DNA from: JAOSJT01 sp035914695
GTDB lineage: Bacteria > Bacteroidota > Ignavibacteria > SZUA-365
Assembly (NCBI GenBank): GCA_035914695.1
Contig: JAMIQH010000241.1
Coordinates: forward strand, 1-8,677
Length of the DNA stretch: 8,677 nucleotides
Reading direction: 5' to 3'
Positions 1-6,022 of this stretch are shown here, in pieces (the stretch's first letter is position 1; each line of letters starts with the position of its first letter). The position numbers were made by a program, and so were the translations under genes. The notes below the pieces were generated by a model. That model searched no databases and was not told the DNA's origin. It worked only from the letters and a program-made list of their open reading frames with translations.

Positions 1-1
1 A

Positions 2-1534
2 GGCGCCTTCATCATTCCGTATCTCGTCTCTTTCGTGCTGATGGGCATTCCCTTGCTCTGGATAGAATGGGCCATCGGAAGGCACGGCGGTCGCTTCGGC
101 CATCACTCCACGCCGGGTGCCATGCACGCCATGGGAAAGCACTGGTGGTGGAAGTACATCGGCGTGTTCGGGATTTTCACCAATCTCACCGTCGCCGCCT
201 ACTACGCCTACATTGAGTCGTGGACATTGGGCTACGTCTGGTATTCGCTGATCGGCACTTTCGCCGATAAAACGCCGCAGGGCGTGTCGGACTTCTTTTC
301 CTGGTATCTCGGATCGGAGCAGGGGCTGATCAGTTTCTCCGGACCTGCTGTGGTGTTTTTCCTGATCACGCTCGGTCTGAACCTCTGGATACTCAGCCGT
401 GGCCTGCAGAAAGGTGTGGAACTGGCCAGCAAAATCGGCATGCCGATTCTGGTGGTCTTTGGTGTGTTCCTCACCATCCGCTCCCTCACACTGGATGCAG
501 GCGAGCAGGGCGCTGTGTTCGATGCCATGATGGGGTTGAATTTCCTCTGGACTCCGCACTTCGATTCGCTGGCCAATCCCAAAGTGTGGCTCGCCGCGGC
601 GGGACAAATCTTTTTCACCTTGTCCGTGGGCATGGGATCCATCCACTGTTACGCGTCCTACTTGCGGGAAAAGGACGACATTGCCCTGAATGCAGCCACG
701 GCCGGATGGATGAACGAATTCGTCGAAGTCATTCTCGGTGGTTCCATCATCGTACCCATCGCCGCGGCCTATCTCGGCCTCGATTGGCTCAGCGCACATG
801 TCGGATTCGAGATGGGCTTCCGTACCATGCCCACGCTCTTCCAGCAATGGGGCACGGTGCTGTCGGTGTTCGCCGGGGTGGCATGGTTCGGTTTGCTGTT
901 CTTCGCGGGTATCACGAGTTCGCTGGCAATGGGACAACCCGTGCTGGCGTTCATGCAGGATGAATTCCGCATGCCACGCAATCGGGCCGTGGTGGTATTC
1001 GGCATCATTCTCGTGATGCTGTCGCTGCCCTGCGTCATTCTGTACAATGGCGGCGCGTTCAACGAATTCGACTACTGGGCGGGGACATTCTCGCTGGTGG
1101 TGTTCGCACTGGCGGAGGTGATTCTCTTCGCGTGGGTGTTCGGAATGAAACGTGGATGGGAGGAAATCACCCGAGGCGCGGATTTGAAAGTACCACGGGT
1201 GTTCAAATACGTCATGCAATACGTGACGCCGGTGTTTCTGCTGGCGGTGTTCGTGGGCGCGCTGATCAAACCCGCGGCGGGGGACTGGGGGGCCGCCTTC
1301 GCATCGCTGTTCTCGGGTCGTGGCTGGCCGCTGGAAGCCGACAGTGTGATCGGCATGGTGCTGCACCTCGGCGTGCAGGACACGAGTTGGTTCGTCAACG
1401 GCGAACCAACGCACGTGTTCATTCTCGATATGACGCGCATCCTGCTTATTGTAACCTTTGTGGCCATCGCGCTGGCCGTGTGGGCGGCCTTCCGCAACAA
1501 ACCCTCGCACATGTATCTGGAGGACGCACGATGA
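2..1534 (+). CDS. Sodium-dependent amino-acid/neurotransmitter-type symporter (NSS/SNF, LeuT fold), 5' truncated by window edge
   Basis: An integral inner-membrane symporter that should couple Na+ influx to uptake of an amino acid. The reading frame is open to the window's left edge (first full codon at 2), so a GTG at 35 is not the real start. About 510 codons are visible. TM1, with its unwound Na+/substrate segment, is missing; I count about 11 further hydrophobic segments, consistent with 12 in total. LeuT-like landmarks are visible: GIPLLWIEWAIGRHGG with a following GHHSTPGAM (TM2 to loop), YYAYIESWTLGY (TM3), GQIFFTLSVGMGSIHCYASY (TM6), and AGITSSLAMGQP (TM8, whose T-S-S belongs to the Na2 site in the family). 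The stop overlaps the start of a tiny membrane protein, the arrangement of MetP/MetS-type importers. Family assignment is secure. Substrate (methionine, alanine or another small amino acid) is inferred only from the small partner. Confidence 0.95.
   Translation, partial: GAFIIPYLVSFVLMGIPLLWIEWAIGRHGGRFGHHSTPGAMHAMGKHWWWKYIGVFGIFTNLTVAAYYAYIESWTLGYVWYSLIGTFADKTPQGVSDFFSWYLGSEQGLISFSGPAVVFFLITLGLNLWILSRGLQKGVELASKIGMPILVVFGVFLTIRSLTLDAGEQGAVFDAMMGLNFLWTPHFDSLANPKVWLAAAGQIFFTLSVGMGSIHCYASYLREKDDIALNAATAGWMNEFVEVILGGSIIVPIAAAYLGLDWLSAHVGFEMGFRTMPTLFQQWGTVLSVFAGVAWFGLLFFAGITSSLAMGQPVLAFMQDEFRMPRNRAVVVFGIILVMLSLPCVILYNGGAFNEFDYWAGTFSLVVFALAEVILFAWVFGMKRGWEEITRGADLKVPRVFKYVMQYVTPVFLLAVFVGALIKPAAGDWGAAFASLFSGRGWPLEADSVIGMVLHLGVQDTSWFVNGEPTHVFILDMTRILLIVTFVAIALAVWAAFRNKPSHMYLEDAR
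1519..1523 (+). promoter_or_regulatory. Shine-Dalgarno site of the small NSS subunit, inside the symporter's 3' end
   Basis: GGAGG lies 7 nt before the ATG at 1531 and is still within the symporter coding sequence. Together with the ATGA stop/start overlap it supports real, translationally coupled expression of the 37-codon frame. Confidence 0.75.
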
Positions 1535-1644
1535 GTACCGCTGGATTGATCACCATGCTCGTCACCTGGACCGTGGTTCTGTTCATGGTCAGCCGCTTGT
1601 TCATCCGCGTGCTTCGGACACCGGCCGACCCCAATGAGGACTGA
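1531..1644 (+). CDS. MetS-like small subunit of NSS transporter (37 aa, single transmembrane helix)
   Basis: A 37-residue protein starting MSTAGLITMLVTWTVVLF. Residues about 5-25 form one hydrophobic helix; the tail is basic (SRLFIRVLR) and then acidic (PADPNED). The ATG overlaps the symporter stop as ATGA and has a GGAGG site 7 nt upstream, so start choice is firm. In Corynebacterium MetPS, a very small membrane protein encoded just behind an NSS symporter is needed for methionine/alanine uptake, and similar small subunits are annotated after many bacterial NSS genes. Position, size, single helix and short charged tail fit that family. Sequence similarity to MetS itself is too short for me to judge. 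It has no other obvious role and is easily missed by gene callers because of its length. Confidence 0.75.
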   Translation: MSTAGLITMLVTWTVVLFMVSRLFIRVLRTPADPNED

Positions 1645-1651
1645 GAACGGA

Positions 1652-1680
1652 TGCCGCTGTGCGTGGAATTCCGCACGGCA
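1652..1680. repeat. Inverted repeat / hairpin after the NSS operon
   Basis: TGCCG (1652-1656) pairs with CGGCA (1676-1680) and TGCG (1660-1663) with CGCA (1672-1675). There is a 3-nt bulge on the left and an 8-nt loop, giving 9 base pairs. It starts 8 nt after the MetS-like stop, where a transcript end would be expected. No U-tract follows, so it is not a canonical intrinsic terminator. Confidence 0.4.
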
Positions 1681-1700
1681 CCGGGAGTTGTCTGATCAGC

Positions 1701-1720
1701 GCATCGGTGGATGCCGATGC
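1701..1720. repeat. Perfect 7-bp inverted repeat
   Basis: GCATCGG (1701-1707) and CCGATGC (1714-1720) pair perfectly around a 6-nt loop. It lies in the middle of the convergent gap and has no T-run on either side. It could form in RNA from either strand. Confidence 0.45.
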
Positions 1721-1750
1721 ACTGCGATGGCAGAGGTGGGGAAGCGTCGG

Positions 1751-1775
1751 GTGCGGGGCGTCATACGCCCGGCAC
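1751..1775. repeat. Inverted repeat, 9 bp with one internal G-G mismatch
   Basis: GTGC (1751-1754) pairs with GCAC (1772-1775) and GGGCG (1756-1760) with CGCCC (1766-1770), with a 5-nt loop TCATA. It lies 27-51 nt beyond the stop of the GWxTD gene, so it may cap that transcript's 3' end. No U-tract follows. Confidence 0.4.
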
Positions 1776-1780
1776 GCCGC

Positions 1781-1796
1781 CTCGTACGTATGCGAG
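1781..1796. repeat. Short hairpin just after the GWxTD stop
   Basis: CTCG (1781-1784) pairs with CGAG (1793-1796). On the + strand a T-G wobble and an A-T pair extend the stem around a CGTA tetraloop; on the - strand the wobble becomes an A-C mismatch. It begins 5 nt past the GWxTD gene's stop codon. Weak on its own, notable mainly as part of the cluster. Confidence 0.3.
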
Positions 1797-1801
1797 CAGC
1801 T

Positions 1802-3136
1802 TCAGCGTAGACGGTTCCTGTCGTCCCAGAGCGGATACAGCAGACGATAGTCTCCGAATCCCGACTCGTCGATGAAGACGAAGCGGCGGTTGATGTCGTA
1901 GTACTCCCACACCTCGTAGGGTTTCGACTCCACGTCCACCGGGTGGCGGTCGATGTAATCGGGTGCGCCGTACACGATGTATGTCATGCCGCGGTCGGTT
2001 TTCCATCCGGCAATGTAGTGGCCGAATTGCTGATTGGCGTAGGCCACGCGGTTGTAGTACTCGATCATCGCGGCATTGCTGCCGGAGCCACTCGCCGGAT
2101 TGTGTTTTTCCCAGAAGGCCTCGAAGCGTTTTCTCCGCTCCTGCGTGTCCTCCGCCGCACGGATGTACTCGATGTCCTCGGATTTCGCGAAATAGCGGAG
2201 CTGGTCGATGGCCTCGTCCAGATCACCGATGGAAATGGGGGCTCCCGCCGTGAGCCATTCGATCATGAACTGCCGCTCGGCCGATGCCAGCAAACCCGCG
2301 GTGCTGCTGTCGTTCACCTGCCGCACACTCGTGGTCAGCGTGTACGCGCCGATGCCGAGGCCGGTGCTGTTGATTTTTCCCAAAAACGTGTTCACTCCGC
2401 GCTTGAGCGGCTGCACATCTTCCTTGGTGAACACCTCTTTCCCTCCACGCCGCGTGATAACATAGTCGATCTGCACGCCGGCGAGTTGATACGGATTGTA
2501 CACTTCATAAAACACATCGAAGCCATTTTCCAGCATGGCCACATTGGGATTGATCTGTGGCGAAATCTGCCGCTTTCCCTGAACAAGCTGCGCATCGCGC
2601 ACGAGCATGATGTCGCTCATGCCGGGCAAATTGCCGTCGTAGCCGCGCACGGTGAAAGAACGCGACAGACGAAATTCCTTCTGCGATTCCTTATCCTCGA
2701 AACGCACTTCCAGGTTCACCGTGCCGGGCTCAAGAACAAGGGAACGCTGGGTGAGATCGTAGTATGCCGGATTCTTCGTCCGCTCGAAGGAGAGCAGTTC
2801 GAGCTTGCGCTCCCAGGTCTCTTCCTTGATCAGGCGACTGCTCTCCGGATCGGTGACCAACACAGTGACCGTGTATCCGCCGACATAGAACTCATTGTTC
2901 TTCACGAAGGTCACAATGTCGTTCGGCACATGCACGAACACATCCACCCGGCCCTTGAGGCCGAAATCGTCGTATTGGGCGAAATTGAACGCATCGAAGA
3001 AGAATGGTTGCACGCGCATGTTGTGTACCGTGCGACCCTGATCCGGCGCCTCGGTCTGTGCGCGTACCGTGCCGGAAGCCAGGACGACGAACAGGGTCAG
3101 CAGTGTGCAAACGTACAGACGGGAGCGCAATGTCAT
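1802..3136 (-). CDS. GWxTD domain-containing exported protein
   Basis: A 444-residue protein of unknown molecular function. Residues 1-26 look like a Sec signal peptide: basic start (MTLRSR), hydrophobic core (TLLTLFVVLASG) and a V-R-A site before Q27. There is no lipobox cysteine at the cleavage point, so it is probably periplasmic or outer-membrane associated. Roughly residues 35-290 are beta-rich and sandwich-like (for example VNLEVRFEDKESQKEF, RRGGKEVFTKEDVQPLKRG). The C-terminal region carries the name-giving GWKTD at 377-381, followed by RGMTYIVYGAPDYID and an aromatic tail (YEVWEYYD, RRFVFIDESGFGDYRL). That architecture matches the GWxTD family, known to me mainly from Bacteroidota and neighbouring phyla and without an established role. 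The ATG at 3136 is chosen for the signal peptide and a GGAGG site 6 nt upstream. The gene begins 3 nt after the rimO stop, so the two are surely co-transcribed. Confidence 0.88.
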   Translation of the reverse strand: MTLRSRLYVCTLLTLFVVLASGTVRAQTEAPDQGRTVHNMRVQPFFFDAFNFAQYDDFGLKGRVDVFVHVPNDIVTFVKNNEFYVGGYTVTVLVTDPESSRLIKEETWERKLELLSFERTKNPAYYDLTQRSLVLEPGTVNLEVRFEDKESQKEFRLSRSFTVRGYDGNLPGMSDIMLVRDAQLVQGKRQISPQINPNVAMLENGFDVFYEVYNPYQLAGVQIDYVITRRGGKEVFTKEDVQPLKRGVNTFLGKINSTGLGIGAYTLTTSVRQVNDSSTAGLLASAERQFMIEWLTAGAPISIGDLDEAIDQLRYFAKSEDIEYIRAAEDTQERRKRFEAFWEKHNPASGSGSNAAMIEYYNRVAYANQQFGHYIAGWKTDRGMTYIVYGAPDYIDRHPVDVESKPYEVWEYYDINRRFVFIDESGFGDYRLLYPLWDDRNRLR

Positions 3137-3139
3137 GGT

Positions 3140-4447
3140 TCACCTCCGAAGAGTGGCGTGCAAATCGTACTCGAAAGCGTCGGTTATGATGGCGTCCACG
3201 AACGTCCCGACAGGGACCGAGCCGTCGAATGCCGACACGGGAATCAATACCTCGTTGTCCACTTCGGGCGCGTCGAATTCGGTGCGTCCCACCGCGTACT
3301 CGCCCTCCACCGTGTCGAGCAACACCCGCATAGTGCTGCCGACGCGTTGCTCGTTTTTGCGCTGGGAAATCTCGCGCTGCAATTCCATGATGGCGTCGCG
3401 ACGCTCGATTTTCACCTCATGAGGAATGGGATCGCCCAGCACCCAACTGCTGGTGTTTTCCTCCTGCGAGTAGAGGAATACGCCGAGGCGGTCAAGCTCG
3501 AAGTCCTTCACGAAATCATACAGCGCCTGAAATGCCTCGTCGCTTTCGTTCGGGTAGCCCACGATGAGCGTGCTGCGCAGCGCGATGCCGGGCACGGATT
3601 CGCGCATGGCGAGCAGCAATTCCTCCGTCGCGCGGCGCGTGATGCCGCGACGCATGGATTTGAGTACCGCGTCGTCGATGTGCTGAATGGGAATGTCGAT
3701 GTAGCGGCAGAGTGCGTCTTCGTCGCGCAAGGCGTCGAGTGTTTCCAAGGGAAAATGCGAGGGATACGCGTACATCAGGCGAATCCACTCCGCGCGGCGC
3801 AAACGGGCGAGTTCGCGCAGCAACTCCGGCAGCCGGCGCTCGCCGTAGAGATCCAGCCCGTACGATGTGGTGTCCTGCGCGATCAGCACGATTTCCTTCG
3901 TCCCGAGTTCATGGAGAAAGGCCGCCTCGTGCAGAATGTCCTCGATGCGCTTCGATGCGTGCTTGCCGCGCATCAGGGGAATGCTGCAAAACGAGCAGGG
4001 ACGGTCGCAACCCTCGCTGATTTTCAGATAGGCGGTATGCGATGGCGCGCTCAAATGCCGCTCGCCGAGGAGTTCGCGCTTGAAGCTGCCTCCCAGCGAT
4101 TCGAGTATGGCGGCGAAATCCGTCACACCGAAGAAACGGTCCACTTCGGGAAGTTCCTTCTCCAGATCGGCGCGATAGCGTTCGGACAGGCAGCCCGCCA
4201 CGTACAGCGTGTCAATGCGTCCCTCCTTTTTCATCTCACTTGCTTCGATGATGGTGTTCACCGATTCCTCTTTCGCCAGATCGATGAAACCGCAGGTGTT
4301 GATGATCACCGTGTCGGCGGTGTTGGGATCGTCGACCAGCGTGAGGCCGTTGACATCGATCTGCCGCATGAGCACTTCGGAGTCCACAGTGTTTTTTGAA
4401 CAACCGAGCGTGACAATGGCGATGCGTTGCGGAGTGGTTCGGGACAT
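3140..4447 (-). CDS. rimO: Ribosomal protein S12 (Asp) methylthiotransferase RimO
   Basis: A radical-SAM enzyme that adds a methylthio group to the conserved aspartate of ribosomal protein S12 in the cytoplasm. It has three domains in the expected order. The N-terminal MTTase domain has cysteines at 16 (TLGCSKNTVDSE), 52 (IINTCGFI) and 86 (VAGCLSERY) for one [4Fe-4S] cluster. The radical-SAM core has C147-x3-C151-x2-C154 (SEGCDRPCSFCSIP). A C-terminal TRAM domain includes GRTEFDAPEVDNEV, a stretch that distinguishes RimO from MiaB. Length is 435 aa from the chosen ATG at 4447, normal for the family. The frame stays open to a GTG at 4486, which would add 13 unconserved residues (MLFPHHV...). 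Neither start has a visible Shine-Dalgarno site; I prefer 4447 because the conserved region starts at residue 9. It is followed after 3 nt by the GWxTD gene and preceded by about 380 nt of non-coding DNA. Confidence 0.96.
   Translation of the reverse strand: MSRTTPQRIAIVTLGCSKNTVDSEVLMRQIDVNGLTLVDDPNTADTVIINTCGFIDLAKEESVNTIIEASEMKKEGRIDTLYVAGCLSERYRADLEKELPEVDRFFGVTDFAAILESLGGSFKRELLGERHLSAPSHTAYLKISEGCDRPCSFCSIPLMRGKHASKRIEDILHEAAFLHELGTKEIVLIAQDTTSYGLDLYGERRLPELLRELARLRRAEWIRLMYAYPSHFPLETLDALRDEDALCRYIDIPIQHIDDAVLKSMRRGITRRATEELLLAMRESVPGIALRSTLIVGYPNESDEAFQALYDFVKDFELDRLGVFLYSQEENTSSWVLGDPIPHEVKIERRDAIMELQREISQRKNEQRVGSTMRVLLDTVEGEYAVGRTEFDAPEVDNEVLIPVSAFDGSVPVGTFVDAIITDAFEYDLHATLRR
3143..3147 (-). 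promoter_or_regulatory. Shine-Dalgarno site of the GWxTD gene inside the rimO 3' end
   Basis: On the - strand GGAGG lies 6 nt before the ATG at 3136 and immediately before the rimO TGA (3140-3142). A ribosome finishing rimO would therefore be able to reinitiate, suggesting translational coupling. Confidence 0.7.
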
Positions 4448-4556
4448 GAATACGACTGTCAATGATACATGGTGTGGGAATAACACGGAGCAGGGGGGAA
4501 ACGCTCCCCAGGAATCCGCTCGTGCATTGGTCTCGAATACTACTCGCTATCGTCAC

Positions 4557-4570
4557 CCCGCCTCGGCGGG
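4557..4570. repeat. GC-rich hairpin upstream of rimO
   Basis: CCCGC (4557-4561) and GCGGG (4566-4570) form a 5-bp stem with a 4-nt loop. It lies about 110 nt upstream of the rimO ATG. It might be in the leader RNA of rimO or be an isolated repeat unit; nothing in the sequence decides. Confidence 0.3.
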
Positions 4571-4641
4571 TCTTCGAGCTGCGCGGAGTGCCCGCGGCAG
4601 GGACGTTGCATCGGAGACAATCTCCTTCGGGCTCGGAGTTG

Positions 4642-4660
4642 AAAACCCGCCGGGGTGGGT
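4642..4660 (-). terminator. Weak intrinsic-terminator candidate downstream of kdsB
   Basis: Read on the - strand, ACCC (4656-4653) and GGGT (4648-4645) pair around a CGGC loop, followed directly by TTT (4644-4642). The T-run is short and the stem only 4 bp, and an outer extension is broken by a mismatch. It lies about 167 nt beyond the kdsB stop. Plausible as the end of the spt-kdsB transcript but well below a textbook terminator. Confidence 0.25.
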
Positions 4661-4768
4661 CGAAGCGTCATGCTCGATCCAAAGCGGCATAGGAGCTGGT
4701 TACATCTCTCAGCACACCGATCGGCGAGATATACGCAATGTGGCGATAGGGCGCGACCGCCGCAAGGC

Positions 4769-4792
4769 ATTCCCGCGTCCCATCGCGGGGAT
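4769..4792. repeat. Hairpin 35 nt after the kdsB stop
   Basis: CCCGCG (4772-4777) and CGCGGG (4784-4789) form a perfect 6-bp GC stem with a 6-nt loop. On the + strand a T-G wobble plus two A-T pairs extend it to 9 bp; on the transcribed - strand the wobble is an A-C mismatch. An alternative CCCATC/GATGGG pairing (4779-4784 with 4790-4795) competes with it. There is no U-tract, so it more likely stabilises a 3' end than terminates by itself. Confidence 0.4.
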
Positions 4793-4826
4793 GGGCGCAG
4801 CGCCACGCTGGAGGAGGCGGGCGGAC

Positions 4827-5561
4827 TCACTCCATCAGCGCGCGAACCACGTCGAGATCCGACGGCGTGTCCACGGCCTGGGAATCATGCGCCACCAGCG
4901 CCACGTGTATGGACATGCCGTGCTCGAGCGCGCGAAGTTGTTCGAGTTTCTCCTGCTGCTCGAGAACGCCCGCGGGGAGTGCGGCGAAGCGTGCGAGTGC
5001 CGCAGCGCGAAATGCGTAGATGCCGATGTGCTTGAGCCACGGACCCGTCGCGTCAGCACCGTCGCGCACATGCGGCACGCAGGCACGCGAAAAGTACAGC
5101 GCGCGTCCGTTCGCCGCCACCACCGCTTTCACCACATTGGGATTCATCGCGGCCTCGGCGTCGGGAAGAGGGCAGGCGGCCGTGCCGATATCGATGCCCG
5201 CATTCTTCAGCATCGGAGCGATGACCGCGCCGATGGTATCCAACGGCAGCAAGGGCTCGTCGCCCTGCACATTCACCACGATGTCGGCCTGTTCGCGCGC
5301 GGCAACCCATGCCACGCGTTCGGAACCCGAAGCGAGATCTGCCGGCGTCATCACGCATGTACCGCCAAAGGCCCGCACCGCGTCCGCAATGCGCTCGTCG
5401 TCGGTGGCAACCAGCACCCGCTCGACGCCGGGCGAAGCGACGCAGCGCTCCCACACATGCTGTATCATGGGTTTGCCGTGGAGATCCGCCAACGGCTTGC
5501 CGGGAAAGCGCGTCGACGCGTAGCGCGCGGGTATGACGACAAGGACGGAGGGTTCGCTCAT
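4827..5561 (-). CDS. kdsB: 3-deoxy-manno-octulosonate cytidylyltransferase (CMP-Kdo synthetase)
   Basis: Cytoplasmic enzyme that makes CMP-Kdo from CTP and Kdo, activating the sugar for transfer to lipid A in LPS core synthesis. At 244 aa it has the normal family length. Visible motifs in order: IPARYASTRFPGKPLADL (10-27, CTP-binding loop), VATDDERI (51-58), MTPADLASGSERV (71-83), NVQGDEPLL (97-105, with metal-binding D101), YFSRACVPHVRDG (156-168), HIGIYAFR (178-185), EKLEQLRALEHG (204-215) and VDTPSDLDVVRA (230-241). In E. coli KdsB the third motif reads ADHQSGTER; here the histidine position is L76. The ATG at 5561 fits the family N-terminus, but no Shine-Dalgarno site is visible. It lies 63 nt after gatC and is probably the last gene of the lipid-related operon. 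Its presence indicates a Gram-negative, LPS-making cell. Confidence 0.96.
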   Translation of the reverse strand: MSEPSVLVVIPARYASTRFPGKPLADLHGKPMIQHVWERCVASPGVERVLVATDDERIADAVRAFGGTCVMTPADLASGSERVAWVAAREQADIVVNVQGDEPLLPLDTIGAVIAPMLKNAGIDIGTAACPLPDAEAAMNPNVVKAVVAANGRALYFSRACVPHVRDGADATGPWLKHIGIYAFRAAALARFAALPAGVLEQQEKLEQLRALEHGMSIHVALVAHDSQAVDTPSDLDVVRALME

Positions 5562-5624
5562 GGTCGTTGTATCGGATGAATGTGTGAGGGGAAAAGGATG
5601 ATTGCCTCGCAGGCGCTTCGGACC

Positions 5625-6002
5625 TTAGCGCTGCTCGTCCGTAACCGTGTCGTCGGCCGCACCTTTCGTGTCCCGTCCGGCCTCCGTACGTGTCCACGAC
5701 ATCGCTGGCATCGACACGTGGGGCCCCCGCATTTCGGGGACGAGATCGCCGAGGATGGAGTGCGGTAATCCGGTGGAGGGCAGGTCCTCGCGCCGTGGGC
5801 AGGGCGCTTCCGGCGAGTCCGTGGTGCTGCCGGTATCCAGCGCGTCGAGTGCTCCGCTTGCCGCACGAATGTCGCGGAGATCGGCAATGAAACGCGGCAG
5901 GTCCGCAGCATCCAGCGCAAGGCGTGCAATGCGGGCGGCGCGGCGGACATCCTCTTCCGTGAATTCATCGGAGGTGGCGAGATGCGGTTGTTTGGAAGTC
6001 AC
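5625..6002 (-). CDS. gatC: Asp-tRNA(Asn)/Glu-tRNA(Gln) amidotransferase subunit C (GatC), divergent, with C-terminal tail
   Basis: GatC is the small subunit that holds GatA and GatB together in the amidotransferase converting misacylated Glu-tRNA(Gln) or Asp-tRNA(Asn) to the correct form. The family pattern is visible: FTEEDVRRAARIARLAL (14-30, the E-x3-x-A-x-LA-R-L helix), a second helix, DALDTGS (53-59, usually the VDT turn), PRREDLPST (69-77, usually LReD) and PHVSMPAM (94-101, usually fxVPkV). Residues 102-125 form a charged tail (SWTRTEAGRDTKG...) beyond the usual length of about 95-100 aa. The start is GTG at 6002, with GGAG 7 nt upstream. It begins 20 nt after the acyltransferase stop, in the same operon. 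gatA and gatB are not adjacent. Several motif positions are weak, so a GatC-like protein is certain in pattern but less so in activity. Confidence 0.85.
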   Translation of the reverse strand: MTSKQPHLATSDEFTEEDVRRAARIARLALDAADLPRFIADLRDIRAASGALDALDTGSTTDSPEAPCPRREDLPSTGLPHSILGDLVPEMRGPHVSMPAMSWTRTEAGRDTKGAADDTVTDEQR

Positions 6003-6009
6003 CGTGCCG

Positions 6010-6013
6010 CTCC
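6010..6013 (-). promoter_or_regulatory. Shine-Dalgarno site supporting the GTG start of gatC
   Basis: GGAG on the - strand sits 7 nt before the GTG at 6002, within the 20-nt gap after the acyltransferase stop. It supports use of this non-ATG start. Confidence 0.55.
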
Positions 6014-6022
6014 GCGAGAATC

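Larger units (their letters stand above)
1645..1801. other. Convergent intergenic region packed with inverted repeats
   Basis: Non-coding spacer between the end of the MetS-like gene (+) and the end of the GWxTD gene (-). I see no credible ORF here. It holds at least four short inverted repeats (1652-1680, 1701-1720, 1751-1775, 1781-1796) plus a minor CTGC/GCAG pair at 1722-1733, but no T-run after any of them on either strand. It is the logical place for both transcripts to end, either by Rho-dependent termination or at structured 3' ends. Confidence 0.6.
4448..4826. other. Non-coding gap between kdsB and rimO, hairpin-rich
   Basis: About 379 nt with no convincing gene. An open frame on the - strand (4830-4540) would give a low-complexity Pro/Arg/Ser-rich peptide overlapping the kdsB end and resembles no family. 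The region holds a hairpin shortly after kdsB (4769-4792), a weak terminator-like element (4642-4660) and a GC-rich hairpin upstream of rimO (4557-4570). I searched by eye for sigma70-like elements ahead of rimO and found none with good spacing. It probably carries the kdsB 3' end and the rimO promoter/leader. Confidence 0.6.

Noticed and set aside
1943..4399. An 818-codon open frame on the + strand opposite rimO and the GWxTD gene
   Set aside because: It lies in the exact complementary codon register of both - strand genes, which share one frame. Antisense stops there would require TTA, CTA or TCA codons, which this GC-rich genome avoids. Its translation resembles no family, while both - strand genes have clear motifs.
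4448..4486. Upstream GTG (4486) as the true rimO start
   Set aside because: It would add 13 residues unlike RimO N-termini and is preceded by a pyrimidine-rich stretch. The ATG at 4447 fits the family length better.
4540..4830. A 96-codon - strand frame in the kdsB-rimO gap as a small gene
   Set aside because: It is Pro/Arg/Ser-rich, overlaps the end of kdsB, has no Shine-Dalgarno site and runs through the hairpins. It looks like chance open frame in GC-rich DNA.
4209..5579. A 456-codon + strand open frame opposite kdsB and the intergenic gap
   Set aside because: It is in the same complementary register as kdsB and gives an Arg/His-rich translation without domain features.
5592..5614. Possible terminator between gatC and kdsB (GCCT/AGGC stem, then TTTT on the - strand)
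   Set aside because: The stem has only 4 bp with a 3-nt loop, and the T-run is 8 nt away. It is too weak to break the operon.
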